A stretch of 64,000 nt of DNA from Aphelenchoides besseyi (Eukaryota > Nematoda > Chromadorea > Rhabditida > Aphelenchoididae), in assembly GCA_024699855.1 (NCBI GenBank), contig JAMPIQ010000001.1:11098001-11162000 (forward strand). Reading direction: 5' to 3'. This document shows, piece by piece, positions 1 to 13,017 of this stretch. Positions within the stretch are counted from its first letter, which is position 1. Every line of letters starts with the position of its first letter. The notes under the pieces were generated by a model. The model was not told where the DNA came from. It worked only from the letters and a program-made list of their open reading frames with translations, and ran no database searches. Position numbers and translations under genes: made by a program.

Positions 1-540
1 ATTTTCAAAAATAGATCAATGGTGTGATCGAAAACTTCGAAGATCAAAAGTCTGCACGAATGTGCGACTTCAATAAAGCGGGTAAAAGAACGGCCCGTGA
101 AAGTTCGGTCGAACGCATCATGAAGCGTTCGAGGTGCGACGATCGCCATCAAGTGTGTATTGATCTTCGAGAATTCCCACTCCAAAAGACGAGTCGATGT
201 GAAAAATTATCGTTTGAAGAAGATCGATTCCAAGTTGATAGCGTTTCAGACATTCAGCACATGGCGTGGCGAATCGTTGTTTCAAACACGGTCGTCCGAG
301 TAGACCGTAGATAATCATAATCGGGAAGCCGCGACATTTACGTCGAATGTTTCGTGTTTTTTAAATTCGAGTAATGTCCATATATCGCGTTCGTTTGCCA
401 GAGCAGTAAACAACCATTATTTTAGATGGAAGCTTACATATCGCACACTTTCCACAACGTACGCTGTACATTCAACAATCGTTCAATCACGTTTGCGGAA
501 AATAATTAGTATTAGTGTTTGTTTCTACCAGCGGCCCAAG

Positions 541-1629
541 CACGGACCTTCCGAGTGGACAAGAAGACCAACGGGCCATACAACGTACATATGGGCCGTA
601 TGTACTTCATGGTGAGCAGCAAAATCATTTTTGTTTAATGACTTTTTAAGATTAACGGAGGACATTGGAACTCGGGCGACGTCACCTTCAGTTACCACCG
701 CACAAATCTTCCGCTATTTTTTGAACTTATCCAATCACTCTACTCGCAAAACTTTATATATATTGATTAACTTCACGTTCAGTCTTTACGGACAACCGCT
801 GGGCAACTAGAAGAACATTCTGGAGGCCTTGGCGTTACAAATTGACCGTGGGAGGATCAAACTGATAAAGTATGTTTATTGAATGAGCGTGCCTGTGACA
901 AGTTTATGCGGGATTATATAGTGGATCGCGGGCGTCTGGTCGGAAGTGGGCTACTCCGGCCATTCCGCGCCCACTCCACAACCCCCTTATAGACCCCGTT
1001 TTGTTTTTTGTTTTCTCTTGGTTCCGGATAAACACCCTTTCGGTTCTCGATTTTGGATTTGGCGTTGCGACGCGTCATCTTCGACGCCGCTCTTCTACCC
1101 ATCGACACCACTTCCTGCACCTTCAAGAAAATTGTCATTGCAGCGTTCTACGTTGGCAAAGGCAAGGGAGTTTGTGTTGCCGACCAATTCTTAGGTGAAC
1201 GAGATAACTACAAGTTAAGCATCGAATTAAATTATTATCACATTAAACTCGTCTTTCAGAAAACCAAAATCGGCATGTAAACGCTACATTCAAGACTTGT
1301 GGGCAAAAGGAAAGTCAGTGATTCCCTTCAAATTTTGCCCCACAAGTATCGAAAATATGGCATTCACGACCGAATAAACGGCAGCCAAGTAAACGGCCGC
1401 TGAAGAAACCACAGCCAAAGAAAAGTAGGTTAGGCTACGATATTCTAGTTTATCGTCAATTCAGCCGCTTGTCGAGATCAAAACCGAAACTGTAAGGTTC
1501 ATCAGAATATGTGCACAAGGAATGTAAGTTTCTTAAGGCGATAATCCCCATTGAAACAGCGAATTTCAGCGCTATCAAAAGGCAATGCACAGTGCGTGTT
1601 CAAAGACCTGTGGAAATTGTCGTGGTTAA
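541..1629 (+). CDS. Uncertain multi-exon gene ending in a ShKT-like tail
   Basis: I could not assemble a full gene here. An open stretch at 541-609 ends at a GTGAGC donor. A second stretch at about 1053-1193 contains YVGKGKG. Another at about 1276-1373 contains KRYIQDLWAKGKSVIP. YVGKG followed by an R-I-x-D/E-x-W segment recalls the GIY-YIG nuclease domain of LEM-3/ANKLE1, but the phases do not join cleanly. The last exon (about 1561-1629), spliced after an exon ending near 1523, gives a tail with AMHSACSKTCGNC, which fits the C-terminal half of a ShKT domain. The region may be two genes or a decayed one. Its stop lies 25 bp from the convergent stop of the methyltransferase gene. Confidence 0.3.
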
Positions 1630-1654
1630 CAAATTCAAACAACAAATTTAACGG

Positions 1655-2804
1655 TCAACAATGAATTTCAAACAAGAAAACTTTTTCTCCACAAGAAATC
1701 GGCGGAATCAACGTCTGCAAGTCTCCATCGGAACCTGCGATCTGATTTGTTCCAACGGTGTACAATCGAGAAGTGTAGTTGTAGTTCTGTTGGGCTGAAT
1801 TTAATTGTAAGCTTCCGGTTAGAGGATCGAACTTACTCAGAGCCCTGCGAAAGTGATCCAAAGTCTCCACATTTCGTTCAGTTGCTGCAACGAGAATTCG
1901 ACCGAAATTCAGATGAGAAAACGCGTCGATCAAACGATCCGCCAACTCAACATCGTAGATCAGGTCTGAGACTTCAAATTCAAATACTTTTCGAATGTCA
2001 AGACTTACCGGCCGCAATGATCAAATCAATTTGTTGAGGCAAACGATCAAGGGACTTGCGATCACCGAAATCACAATTTTGGACTCTGATTCGGATGTCA
2101 GAAGCGAAATTCAACTCCACGTTCTCGCGTAATTGTTCCAAAACCTTCTCGTCAATGTCCGTCAGCCACAAGCTGCGCAGTCGATGGTAACGCAAAGAGG
2201 CCAATCCGGCAAGACCACATCCGCTTCCCAATTCCACGAGAAGCTGGTTGTCCAAGTTTTCGCGCTGAATTAAGTGATTGGCCAACACGTATGATGCCTA
2301 TACAGTTAAGTGATATTGCTGCTTTGAATGTCAACTTACAACCCACGACGACAAGCCGGTAGTTCCCGAGCTAATCGCCTCCGGTCGTTCCTTCAACAGC
2401 AAATCTTCCGAAAGCGATTTGCCGCAGAAATAACGACAAAACGGACCATCTGCCAAAGCCATTGACGAGCAGAGAGCTTCGTAAAGTGAGTCGGAATGTC
2501 GATCTTGTGTTTGAAACTAACCAAAATAAATGAAAGAAAATTACTGGAGACTCACTAGGTCGACGCATTTTTTGAAAAAAACTTTTTGAAACTTTGATTT
2601 GAATTTAAATCCCGAACTCAACAGCAGTGCCAACATCTCTTCGTCGACATCGAGCAGCGGCTTCAAATTCAAATCGAATGTTAGCGGTGAATTGGCGAAG
2701 TAGAAGCGGAAGATTTGTTGTTGGTCACTGGTCAGACGGTCGATCGCCGAATGCAGTTTTTGTCGCGTCGGTGTGTCGAACTTTGAACTTCTTCTGCTGA
2801 ACAT
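1655..2804 (-). CDS. EEF2KMT: EEF2KMT/FAM86-like protein-lysine methyltransferase
   Basis: Class I SAM-dependent methyltransferase resembling FAM86A/EEF2KMT, which methylates a lysine of elongation factor 2 in the cytoplasm. Exon 1 (starts MFSRRSSKF) carries the FAM86-type N-terminal region. The next exon reads DSLYEALCSSMALADGPF, as in the family. The SAM-binding loop is LLVELGSGCGLAGLASL, and the post-II motif LIIAADLIYDVE is restored by a 45-bp phase-1 intron at about 1964-2008. The C-terminal exon ends VFLFEIHC. The start at 2804 follows a TTTTCAG acceptor by only a few bases and lies 34 bp after the stop of the upstream LYRM1-like gene, so I infer a trans-spliced downstream operon gene. 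The family assignment is firm; the exact substrate is inferred. Confidence 0.8.
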
Positions 2805-2838
2805 TGACGTCTGAAAATATCGATCAAAAACCGCAAAC

Positions 2839-3161
2839 TCAATCAAACAAACCAAAAGAAGTTCCCGGATTCAAGTAGGTCGGACGTTCGAACGGTGTTC
2901 TGTAGTGAATGCAAATCTCAATTCGTTCTTCCGTCTCACGAATCAACTTTGCGACTTCTTCGGAATCTTCGATCTAAAGCCAAGCAATCACGTTGAACTG
3001 GCAACAAGAAAACTCACGTGTTTGTTCGCTCGAAACTGTTTCGCAGCTTCCGATCGAATGAACTCGCGTTCGGCGGCAGTTTTTGTCGCTTCTTTGGCTT
3101 CCCAGCGCTTTGCGATTCGAAGGATTCGGCCGTAGAGTCGCAGAACCTCCGTCCGCAACAT
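2839..3161 (-). CDS. LYRM1: LYR-motif protein, LYRM1-like
   Basis: Two exons (3018-3161 and about 2839-2976) give a protein of about 93 residues. Exon 1 starts MLRTEVLRLYGRILRIAKRW, which has the L-Y-x-R-I-L-R pattern of the LYR (Complex1_LYR) fold, and ends EAAKQFRANKH at a GTGAGT donor. Exon 2 has IRETEERIEICIHYRTPFER, matching the LYRM1 C-terminal region (conserved H-Y-x-x-P-x-x-R-P). LYR proteins are small mitochondrial adaptors that bind acyl-carrier protein and help assemble iron-sulfur or respiratory complexes; the specific role of LYRM1 is poorly defined. It lies 103 bp downstream of the BCKDHB stop and 34 bp upstream of the methyltransferase start, both operon-like spacings. An AG acceptor (GTGTAG) lies 5 bp before the ATG. 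Confidence 0.82.
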
Positions 3162-3263
3162 TCACTCTACACGATGAGATCATTCGACCGTTGAGATGAA
3201 AGATAGTTTCGAAGTAAACAAGAACTGAATGGTCGGACGGATGAACGAATAGAACTCTTTATT

Positions 3264-4539
3264 TCAATAATTTAACAATCGTTTTGCTGCTTCAAAACAC
3301 CGCCATTTCGTGGGCAAATAGAAGGGCTCGAAGATGTGCGGGAAGGGGGTATCCCAACCGCAAACTCTTTCGATCGGCGCCTCCAAATTCAGGAAACATT
3401 CACGTTGAATGGTTGCCGCGATTTCAGCTCCGAAACCCGAAGTCAATGGTGCTTCGTGGGAAATCAGAAGTCGACCGGTTTTCTGAACGCTCTGAAACAA
3501 CGAATTCAAATTAAATCAAAATAGATAACAAACTTTGATGATCTTCTCACGATCCCACGGCAAAATAGTCTGCAAATCCACGACCTCGCATTTGGCACCC
3601 AACTTCTCTTCGACTATTTCAGCTACTTCCAACAACACATGAATCTGAGTGCCCCATGAAACCAAAGTTAAATCGGAGCCTGAAAACGTGAAGCGAATGT
3701 TTCTGGAAGCCTCTTACCTTCTCTCAGAATATCTGCTTCACCGAGCGGAATCGTGTAGCTGCCAGTGGGGACGTCTTCAACGGCATTCCGATACAAAACT
3801 TTTGGTTCGAAGAAGATGCATGGATCCGCTTCCTTCACACAACTCAGAAGCAGTCCTTTAGCGGCAATCGGTCCGCGTGGAACGACCACTTTGATTCCCG
3901 GAGTATGAGCGAAATAGGCTTCCGGTGATTGCGAGTGATAGAGACTGCAAAAACAAAGGAAATGAATTGAAATGAAAAACAAAACTCACGCTCCATGACC
4001 CACAGCTCCCCAAGTAGCTCGCACTGTCAATCGACCGCAGTTAAATAGATTTCCCGATCGATAGCGATATTTGGCCGCCTCATTCACGAGCTGAAGCCAA
4101 ATGAAAACTCGACTTTTGAAGGTCAACTACCTGATCAAAGGCCGGAAAAATGTAGTCGCCGAATTGAATTTCCGCAATTGCCGTCGCTCCGGAAACCGCC
4201 AATCCGATGCCGAAACCTGCGATTCCTTGCTCACAGAGCGGTGTGTTGAAGCAGCGATCGGTCCCAAACTTTTCGGCCAAACCCACGGAACAACGAAATA
4301 CGCCGCCGAAAGCGACATCTTCGCCAAAACAAACGGCCGTCGGATCGTCGGCGAGCGCGTGATGAAGAGCCGAGTTAATCGATTGGCACAAGTTCAGTTG
4401 ACTGGTCGGACCTGAAAGCCCAGTCGATGACAAGCGCTTCAAAGGGACGGGAAAAGGACGAACCGTGAGATTTTTTCGGTTTTTGTGCGTGAAAACGAAA
4501 ATGCGAACTGCGACGCGTCTGCAACACCCGACCCAACAT
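3264..4539 (-). CDS. BCKDHB: Branched-chain 2-oxoacid dehydrogenase E1 subunit beta, mitochondrial
   Basis: E1-beta subunit of the mitochondrial BCKDH complex, which decarboxylates the 2-oxo acids from Leu, Ile and Val with thiamine diphosphate. Diagnostic stretches in order are [92 protein letters not shown] and [16 protein letters not shown], ending [17 protein letters not shown] separates it from pyruvate dehydrogenase beta. I chose the ATG at 4539, next to a TTTTCAG acceptor. Its short exon ([16 protein letters not shown], a basic mitochondrial targeting peptide) joins in phase to [10 protein letters not shown] through an intron at about 4412-4464. The gene lies 204 bp downstream of the tropomodulin stop, and AATAAA follows its own stop directly. 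Confidence 0.93.
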
Positions 4540-4742
4540 CGTTCCTGAAAACACGTGATCGAGAGCTTTTCCACGAAAACCTTCAAGTAGGTGGTGTCGA
4601 TTGGGACGACAGAAAGCGAAAGTTCAACGGATAAAAAGTCTTTTATTCGTACAGAAACTAGAAAAATTTGAGCGAACCAAAAAGTCGGAGAGGTCGTGGT
4701 GACCGTTCGATTGATATGAAAAACCGCAACGGAGGTGAGAAG

Positions 4743-6250
4743 TCAAACGTTTCGATTCAAACGTCGCAAGCGCACTGAAAAAGACCGAAGATTAATGGGA
4801 AAACGGGGCGCAAATGAACCGCGTTCGTAGTTTCGCTCCAACGCTTCCGATACGCGATGTCGCGCTTCCATCGACTGCAACGAAACGCCCACACGCAAAA
4901 GCGCCTCGTTCTCTTCCACGCTCATCATGATGTCCATTTCGATGGGATTTCTGGAAAGACGTCTTTTGCGCACGTGCGTAGAAACTCACCCCAAAACGGA
5001 TTGACGCTGAAAAAACGCGAAAATTAAAAACGTGAACAAAAACGTTTTTTGTTACCTGGTTCTCGGCGTGGAATTCGATCAGACTTTGATGTTTCAACGT
5101 CGCGCGCAACATTTTTGCGACCATTTCCGGCGAAATGAAATTCGACTCCACGTTCAGAATCTTCAACGATGGCGAGTTCTCGAGCAGTTCGACCAATGGT
5201 CGCGCTTCCTGATCGTCGATGGCCGTGTTGGACATCGTGAGCTTTTGCAGGTGCTGGGAATTGGCGGCGGCGCGAATTAGTTTTCGAATACGCTCCTTGG
5301 AGACACGTTTCATGTTATTGATGTTAACTTCGGTGAGGGCCGAGTCGTCGGCTTCTAATCGTCTAGAAAAAAGAAACAAAATGAAAGTATGGAGCTTCTT
5401 CTTTTACGTGATACAATCGTCCACGTCCGTTTCGTTCTCACCCTCGTCCGGAATAATACGTGGCTGATAGGCCTTGACGATGCCATCGAATGTGGTGCCC
5501 GTTTGATCGTCCTGCTGTTTGCCTTTCAACGCGTTATAATACTGATTTTGGTTTAGAACGTTGTGCATTCCTGGAAAAGAAACGTGGAAATAAGAACATG
5601 AGAACGAACCCAGGATTCCGGCCAAATCGACGAGATCTTTTTCGGGTGCACGATCCAACGCTTTTTCGACCACCGTATCGTACTCCTCGTCCTCGCTGTC
5701 CACATCCAACATGATCGGCATGGGGACCTTTTCTTCTTTTTTGATCTCTTCACGCGGCTCCAGATTCTCTGATTCCTCGAAAACTTTCCCTAAAAGGTTG
5801 TCGGTCATCTCGACGCTTTTCTCCTGAAGTCGCTGACCTCTTTTCACGCCTGCATTAAAGGGTACCGCGTCTTCCCAATCTTTTTCGTTTTTTGCCGAAT
5901 CCTCCAAGTACTTCAACAGTTTCTCCTTCTGATAGGGACCCGTCGCTTCCTTGTCCAAATGATAAGCGCAACGTTGTGAAGGTGGCAGAGAAGAATTCTG
6001 AAAAGGAAAAATGCAAAAACAAACGAAACACGTTTCTTACGTCCGGATCGAAATCGTTGTTCAAGTCCTCCAACTCTTCCAAGGTCAGGTTGTCGAGTAG
6101 TGAGTCCAAGTCGTCGTCTTCGAATTCCATAAGATCGCGGCCGTAGAATTTGGCGCCATCGCTCTTCTTGGCCTCCGGAATTTGAATCGTGTGATCTTCG
6201 GAATAAAAACTAAAAGATTCCGTTGAGACGACCGAAGAAATCGGATTCAT
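4743..6250 (-). CDS. Tropomodulin (actin pointed-end capping protein)
   Basis: Tropomodulin caps the slow-growing end of actin filaments together with tropomyosin in muscle and membrane skeletons. The N-terminal tropomyosin/actin-binding region is clear: KFYGRDLMEFEDDDLDSLL, then LTLEELEDLNNDFDPD and LPPSQRCAYHLDKEATGP. A linker with DAVPFNAGVKRG and an acidic segment follows. The C-terminal leucine-rich repeat region includes DDSALTEVNINNMKRVSKE, LTMSNTAIDDQEARPL, SLKILNVESNFISPE and LIEFHAENQRQSVLG, then a C-terminal helix. A phase-1 intron near 4778-4812 joins YER to a basic tail VRLRRLNRNV. Several introns are 40-60 bp. It is first in the probable minus-strand operon with BCKDHB, LYRM1 and EEF2KMT. 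C. elegans has more than one tropomodulin and I cannot choose between them. Confidence 0.93.
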
Positions 6251-8318
6251 TTTTAAAAACAAACTTTTCTCCGCTTGTTGTTTGCATCTTCCGCGCTCTC
6301 AAGTGCTCCAAAAAGAATCTCGAAAACGTGCGCAACTTTCCGTGGAGCCGACGCAAAAGTGCGGCGAGCGCGACGATGCGCCAAAATCGACGTCAAAGTT
6401 CGCGCCGAGACGCGGATTCTCGACCAATTTTGTCCAGCCGTGATTCCCCGCGCCGATGAACGTGGGAATCGTTGGCGTTCTGCGCAACGAAACTCACTCT
6501 TTATCGTCCTTAACCATCGGGAAAATCAAAAATAAAACAGATTTTTCGGAGTGAACGGCCAAAAAGCGATCTCGTGCAAAGGACGCGATTTTTTTGCGTC
6601 CATCGAAAATGCCAACAAAAGCGGGTCTTCCGCGTTAAAAGGTCTTTTGGTCTTCAAAATGATAATCTACGGGGACACATCTGTTCGTCGTTCCGAGTGG
6701 TTGATAAAAAATTTGGTCGAAAAAAAAGGAAACTAATTTTTACGACGGCAATTTTCACGTTCGTAAAAATCAGTCCCGATTAATCACCGTCCGAGGTCAC
6801 AAGCGTTGACCGGCTGATTCCCCAACTCACTTGCTGTTCATTTTGTGTTGCGTCGTTCACGCAAATTTCCAACGAAAAACCGCGTCCGCAAAAAACGGAC
6901 GATCGAGAAGAAAAGAGACGCGCAAAAACGGCGCTTTCACGTTTTTTTCGGCGCACAGAACTGAAAAAAGCGAAGTGGTGTAATTAAACGGACATCTGCG
7001 TCTTCAGCAACGTCGAAGACTCGCGAAACTGAAATGCAACAAAAATGACGCGATTAAAACAAAATAAAGAAGACGATCGGGATGTGAGAGAGCGGGGGTT
7101 TCCGCATGATTCCCGGGCCCGCCGAATGTAACAGCCGCTTCGACGTCGAAGTCACACGGACGTTTTTCGGAGAGAATCCTCGGCGTCGCCGAGTGCCGTT
7201 GTTTTCGAAAACATTCGTAATCTCGCCATCAAACACACACCAAAAAACGTTCTCACACGTGGGGAATCTCGCAGCGCCTAGACGTTCGAATTCCGATTAG
7301 TCGACGCAAAACAAACAAAATTTTCCCGCGGACAAACGAAATCGCAAACACAAAAAAAGTTCGAGCCGCAAAATTTGATCCGTCCGGTCGAAATGTCACT
7401 CAAAAAACGGAATGTTTTTCGAGCCAAATTTCCACCGGGTTTCTGTGTTCTTTGTCATTGGTATCCGACATGAACCTTTTTATGAGCTCCAATTCATCAG
7501 TCACAATGATCATGAAGCGTCGAAACGGTGGCTGGACGTCGTGATTGTCGCGCTCAGATCGCTCGGGATTCTCAATCTTTGAGTTCGATTTTGTACGTGA
7601 ACTTTCGGAAGATCGGTTTTTCAACCGTCGGTTTATTTTTAGATCGGAGGTCAATGTGCAGAATAAGAGGGAACGAAAGTTTGCGGATTCAGATCATAAA
7701 CAATTTGCACTCACGAAAAATTAAGGAACAGCAAAAAAAGGTTTGAAAGTTAAGACGCCTGTCAAGTGACTCGTTTCTTCTTTTAGACGCTTGAAATCTC
7801 TGAAATTCGAATACGCTGCTAATCAACTTGTCGTCGTTGTTACGGAAAGGTCAAGAAGCTCGTTCAGACAAAAACGCCAAGATCGATGACGACTGCAAAG
7901 CCATTTCACATAATCGGGAGTATTGTAGCCAACTCGTTGACTTCGGAACGATCGTGTGATGAGAACTGTTCGTTAAGCGACAAAAGAACTTGTTTTGATT
8001 TCACTCGGCAGAAACCAACTGGTTGTTATTCGACCAACAGATCGGATTTCGGAAAGAAAATCGTTTCATTGTTTTGGCGATTGGAATGTTCGATGGCTTG
8101 AATTGTGGAGCTTATGGTACGAGCTTCGACGATTTGCGGTTTTCAGCAAAAGTCTTTGAATGAAAATTCGCGCGGTTTATCACAAAGAACACAAAATCAT
8201 TAAGCGCTGAAGTTTGAACGGTGAAAAATCGAGTCGATTCGTTGCAACATTAGTTCTTTCTGGAATTCCAATTTTACACAGGAAACCGATAGAAATGAGT
8301 TTATTCGTAACATTGGAA
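6251..8318. other. About 2.1 kb without a supported gene
   Basis: This gap lies upstream of the tropomodulin operon and downstream of the collagen 3' end. It holds runs of A/T, short degenerate ORFs and, on the minus strand at 7400-7654, an 84-codon ORF ending with a plausible globular tail (PVEIWLEKHSVF) for which I see no family or exon partners. I expect 5' regulatory sequence for the operon near 6260-6600, but no defined element was recognised. Confidence 0.4.
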
Positions 8319-9855
8319 TTAGAATCCAGGAGCCAAACGAGCTGAAACAAATACGAAATGAACAAGCCGAACTTTCATGGACTTACGCGGAGGACAATGA
8401 TCGCAGGAACCCGGAGCTCTTGAAAACAAAGAATGAGATCTATTTGAAGCTAAATACTCACCCTTGCTCTCCCGGTCGTCCCGGTGGTCCCGTGGATCCA
8501 TTTGGACCTATCAATAAACATAATTAGACGTGAAATTGAAGCAAAAACGAAACCCGGTGCTCCAGTTTGGCCTTTCTCGCCCGGCACCCCAATTGCTCCC
8601 GGCGATCCGTCTTTTCTAAAAGCACATTGTTTATTTCAACTTCTTATCTTTGATTTCGAACCCTGGCGCTCCATTTCGACCCGGCGGTCCTAAATAGCAA
8701 TCGTGTTTTGCAGGAAATCAATTTATCGAACATACCCGGTGGTCCAGTTCTTCCGATTGGACCTAAAATGTCGAGAGTTGTTTGAAAGCAGCAATTCAAA
8801 ACCTGGAGGTCCTGGAGGTTGCTGAGGACCGGGAATTAAGACTCCCGACTCGCCCGGCGGTCCTTTTTGGCCCGGTATACCTAAGAACAAGGATTAGTGC
8901 ATTTGTTCGCACTTCAGAAACCAACCAGGCGGCCCATTTGGCCCAACGGTTCCTAAAAACCAGCAAGAGATTAGATACGTTCATTAAAAAAACCACAAAC
9001 CTGGAGAACCGGGAGAACCTTCAAGACCATCAATTCCATCTGCAAATACTCGTATGCTTAGTTTCTAATTCAACACAACAAACTGAGTCCTGGCTTTCCA
9101 GCTTGGCCGTCAGCTCCTGGTAATCCTTAAAGAATTGAAGCAATTAGTCGACACTATCGCTCAATCAAACCCGGTGGGCCTAAATAGAAGTCATGTTATT
9201 CAAAGAAATTCGTTTATTAATAACCTGGAGCTCCAGTTGGGGCTTGACAGGGACATTGCGGTGGAATTGGCAGGATCTTGTCGTGCAATTCAGCATCTGG
9301 TCCAGGAGCGCCAGGACTACCTTTAATTGAGTGTTTGTTTTGAGTCAAATTTTCTCTTATCTTACCAACTGCACCATCAATTCCATCTTTTCCATTTGGA
9401 CCTAGAGAAGTTAGTGGAATTGAACGAAAAGTTGAAAAACAAACCCGGAGCTCCATCGGGGCCTAAAATCGAAGATAAGCTCGTGAATTACACTCCCAAA
9501 TATGTTACCTGGAGGTCCTTGCTGACACGTACAACACATATCATCAGCCGAACGAGTGACACGCCGAAAGAAGACGTAGGCAGATGAGTCGGCATTCAAA
9601 TCCACGGTCAACATTTGCTTCCACATGTCACGCGAACGAGAGCGACAGAATTCGACTTCGCCCTACAAAAAGAAGACCGGTTTGCAATAGTCGATTTTAA
9701 CGATCGGGCACCTGAATCGTGGCCTGTAACGTCTGAACATACTGAAACACCAACGGGAAGGTTATCAAACAAGCGGTGATTGCTACGGTACTAAAAACCA
9801 CCGCCGCAAAGGCGACCGGACGCAGCGACTTCTTGCCGTCCGTTTCGGTCCACAT
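8319..9855 (-). CDS. Nematode cuticle collagen, fragmented into many small exons
   Basis: Secreted cuticle collagen. From the ATG at 9855 it starts MWTETDGKKSLRPVAF and continues into a hydrophobic signal/TM segment (AAVVFSTVAITACLITFPLV), the Col_cuticle_N region. A basic processing site FFRRVTR follows (R-x-x-R, as in homology box A cleaved by BLI-4-type proteases), then a cysteine knot CCTCQQGPPG. The Gly-X-Y region is then split by roughly a dozen introns of about 40-60 bp, most after the first base of a Gly codon (G|GT donor). The C-terminal end has CDHCPPP then RLAPGF and a stop at 8319. In-frame open sequence continues upstream of 9855 to about 10010 but has no ATG, so it is more likely 5' UTR. 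The exon count is odd: most worm cuticle collagen genes have only a few introns. Confidence 0.88.
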
Positions 9856-10371
9856 GTACGATTCCTAATGACAAAACTGAGGGAAGAATGAAAGACGGAT
9901 TTTTGTACGAAACGTACGGATGAAAAGGCGCAGAGAGGAGGATTTGCGCGATCTTCAAGTTCCGTCGACAGAATCCTGTTCTCTTCGCGTTGAGTGAGTG
10001 TGACGCGCAATAATTACGACTGTTGAAACAAATTAAAAACACTCCGGAAACTTCTGATGCAACTCTTAAAGCTAATCAATGGACTCAACCTTCTTGGAAA
10101 GTCGACTTCACGTTACGATTAGTCAAAGATGCTTGCTTCAAACGAATTCAACGACGAAAACACAAGTTTACACCACCAACTTGTATCATGAAAACACTTG
10201 TGTTTACTATCGAACATCATAAACTCATTTGCAATCAAAACAATCGATTTGCATTGGCGAATGTTTCTATGTCAATTTTCCATTTCAAACTCTCGAGTTG
10301 TTTTCCGTAAACCTCCGATCAAACGTCATTCGAGATCAACAGCAGCAATCGATCTCGACTCCACGAACGAG

Positions 10372-10675
10372 TCATTCGATCGCGCTTATGTCGACGTAGT
10401 TGCGCAAGTTGACCTCCGGATCATCGGCCACGCTGTTTCTGATGACCATCGATTTGAAGGTATCGGATTACAACACTTTAACCAAATGCGGGATTCAACG
10501 CCGCCCTATCAGTCGCTTCATCTCAAAACCGTAGGCGACCGCAAATCTCGTCACCATCGCATTTCCCGTCTCCAAATAAACAAACGCCAAAGACCATACG
10601 GTCGTTCTGGCCAACTGACGTCCCCATTTTCGGCTTACAAACTTCAGACCAACCAGTTCTTCGAACTCTCCAATT

Positions 10676-10690
<15 letters not shown>
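10372..10690 (-). pseudogene. Unidentified protein-like open stretch, interrupted
   Basis: The minus strand reads as protein-like sequence in two blocks. The upstream block contains GLKFVSRKWGRQLARTTVWS and VYLETGNAMVTRFAVAYGFE. The downstream block contains SMVIRNSVADDPEVNLRNYV and ends SAIE stop at 10372. About 55 bp between them (10471-10525) hold stops in all simple joins and no clean GT-AG pair, so this looks like a decayed or misassembled gene. It overlaps the first exon of the forkhead gene on the other strand. I do not recognise the family. It could also be chance open sequence. Confidence 0.28.
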
Positions 10691-12021
<1,331 letters not shown>

Positions 12022-12616
12022 CATCTATCGGTTTTCTCTTCGTCTTTTAGTTCAAACTTCTTCGCTCAAACACTTGTCTGCTTCTTACATTCCGCAATAA
12101 ACTTTCTACTTTGACTTTCGAACATATTTGAAATGAAGACACTTGTTTTTTGGCGCGTCTACTCGTTTGACTGTTGATCACGTTAAATGACTGCAAACAA
12201 TAACATTCGAAAAAACAACTCTTTTTTTGTTCTTTGAGTGTTGAAAACGCAAACTGACGTTGTTGCACTTTCAAACCCTCCATTCAACTCCGCATAAGGA
12301 CTTTTGGTTTATTTGCCCATCCGTTGATTTTTACAATCAGCATCTGAGAATCGTTGGCTACCGTCTTCTTTAGCTTTAAACGTCTCCCTTCGACAAATTC
12401 AGAAGCTTTTTATCATTATCGCTGTAGATTAACTTTTCTACGAAGATAGAAACAAATCGAGCAACAATAAATAGACAACCAAAAATGTCGATCTACGTGG
12501 ACAATTCATAGCCTACGAACTGGTTGAACATTGTAAGTATGAAGGGTAACCTCAATCGACTCGACCATTGAAAGCTTCAACAATAATGTAAATTTTGTGA
12601 AAACTTCTCCATTCAA
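12022..12616. other. Intergenic, 3' flank of forkhead gene
   Basis: AATAAA occurs at about 12098, a likely forkhead polyadenylation signal. Otherwise the stretch is AT-rich with no supported gene; a minus-strand ORF at 12047-12283 has no recognisable content. Confidence 0.35.
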
Positions 12617-13017
12617 TCAATCATCCAATGAGTAGAAGAAGTGAGAAAATGCAAGAGCACCGTGGAAACAAATCAGAAGGTATATTTTGTAAGTCAAACT
12701 AAGAATGATCATCAAAATGAAGTAAACCAAAGTGAATGCTACAACGATGTACGTCTAAATCTAAACTTTGAATTCCACAGCCAATAAAAGCAAGCACCAG
12801 TAGAGTCGGGAATAAAAAACCAGATAACGTAACGTTCGAAATAACGTTTTCTGTTCATGATGTAATCAACTGAACAATTGAAAAAGCGAAGGCACTCGAA
12901 GATGTGATTATGGGTTGGGATACTTCTTCTTTTTAGTATACAGATTTTGTTTCTTGATTCATCAAATGGAATACTAAGCACAACCTTTAAAGTGTTCATT
13001 TGATACTCAGCAAACAT
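12617..13017 (-). CDS. Partial membrane protein, chemoreceptor-cluster member or remnant
   Basis: The ORF from 13017 (MFAEYQMNTLKVVLS) runs into FNCSVDYIMNRKRYFERY. A likely phase-0 intron (about 12759-12834) then leads to TYIVVAFTLVYFILMIILSL, and the protein ends with a second hydrophobic stretch and FFYSLDD. Two membrane segments are visible, fewer than a full 7TM receptor. It lies 425 bp downstream of a complete 7TM gene on the same strand, so it may be a truncated receptor, or a separate small membrane protein. No family motif was recognised. Confidence 0.4.

Noticed and set aside
1053..1373. GIY-YIG nuclease (LEM-3/ANKLE1) gene
   Set aside because: YVGKGKG and KRYIQDLWAKGK are suggestive, but exon phases do not connect and no LEM or ankyrin part was found, so it is only mentioned inside an uncertain feature.
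7400..7654. Small minus-strand gene
   Set aside because: 84 codons, no family, no splice partners, and compositionally similar to other chance ORFs in the gap.
9783..10010. Extra N-terminal exon for the collagen
   Set aside because: It joins in frame through a GT-AG pair but has no ATG before an upstream stop; the apparent start is a TTG codon, so the ATG at 9855 is preferred.
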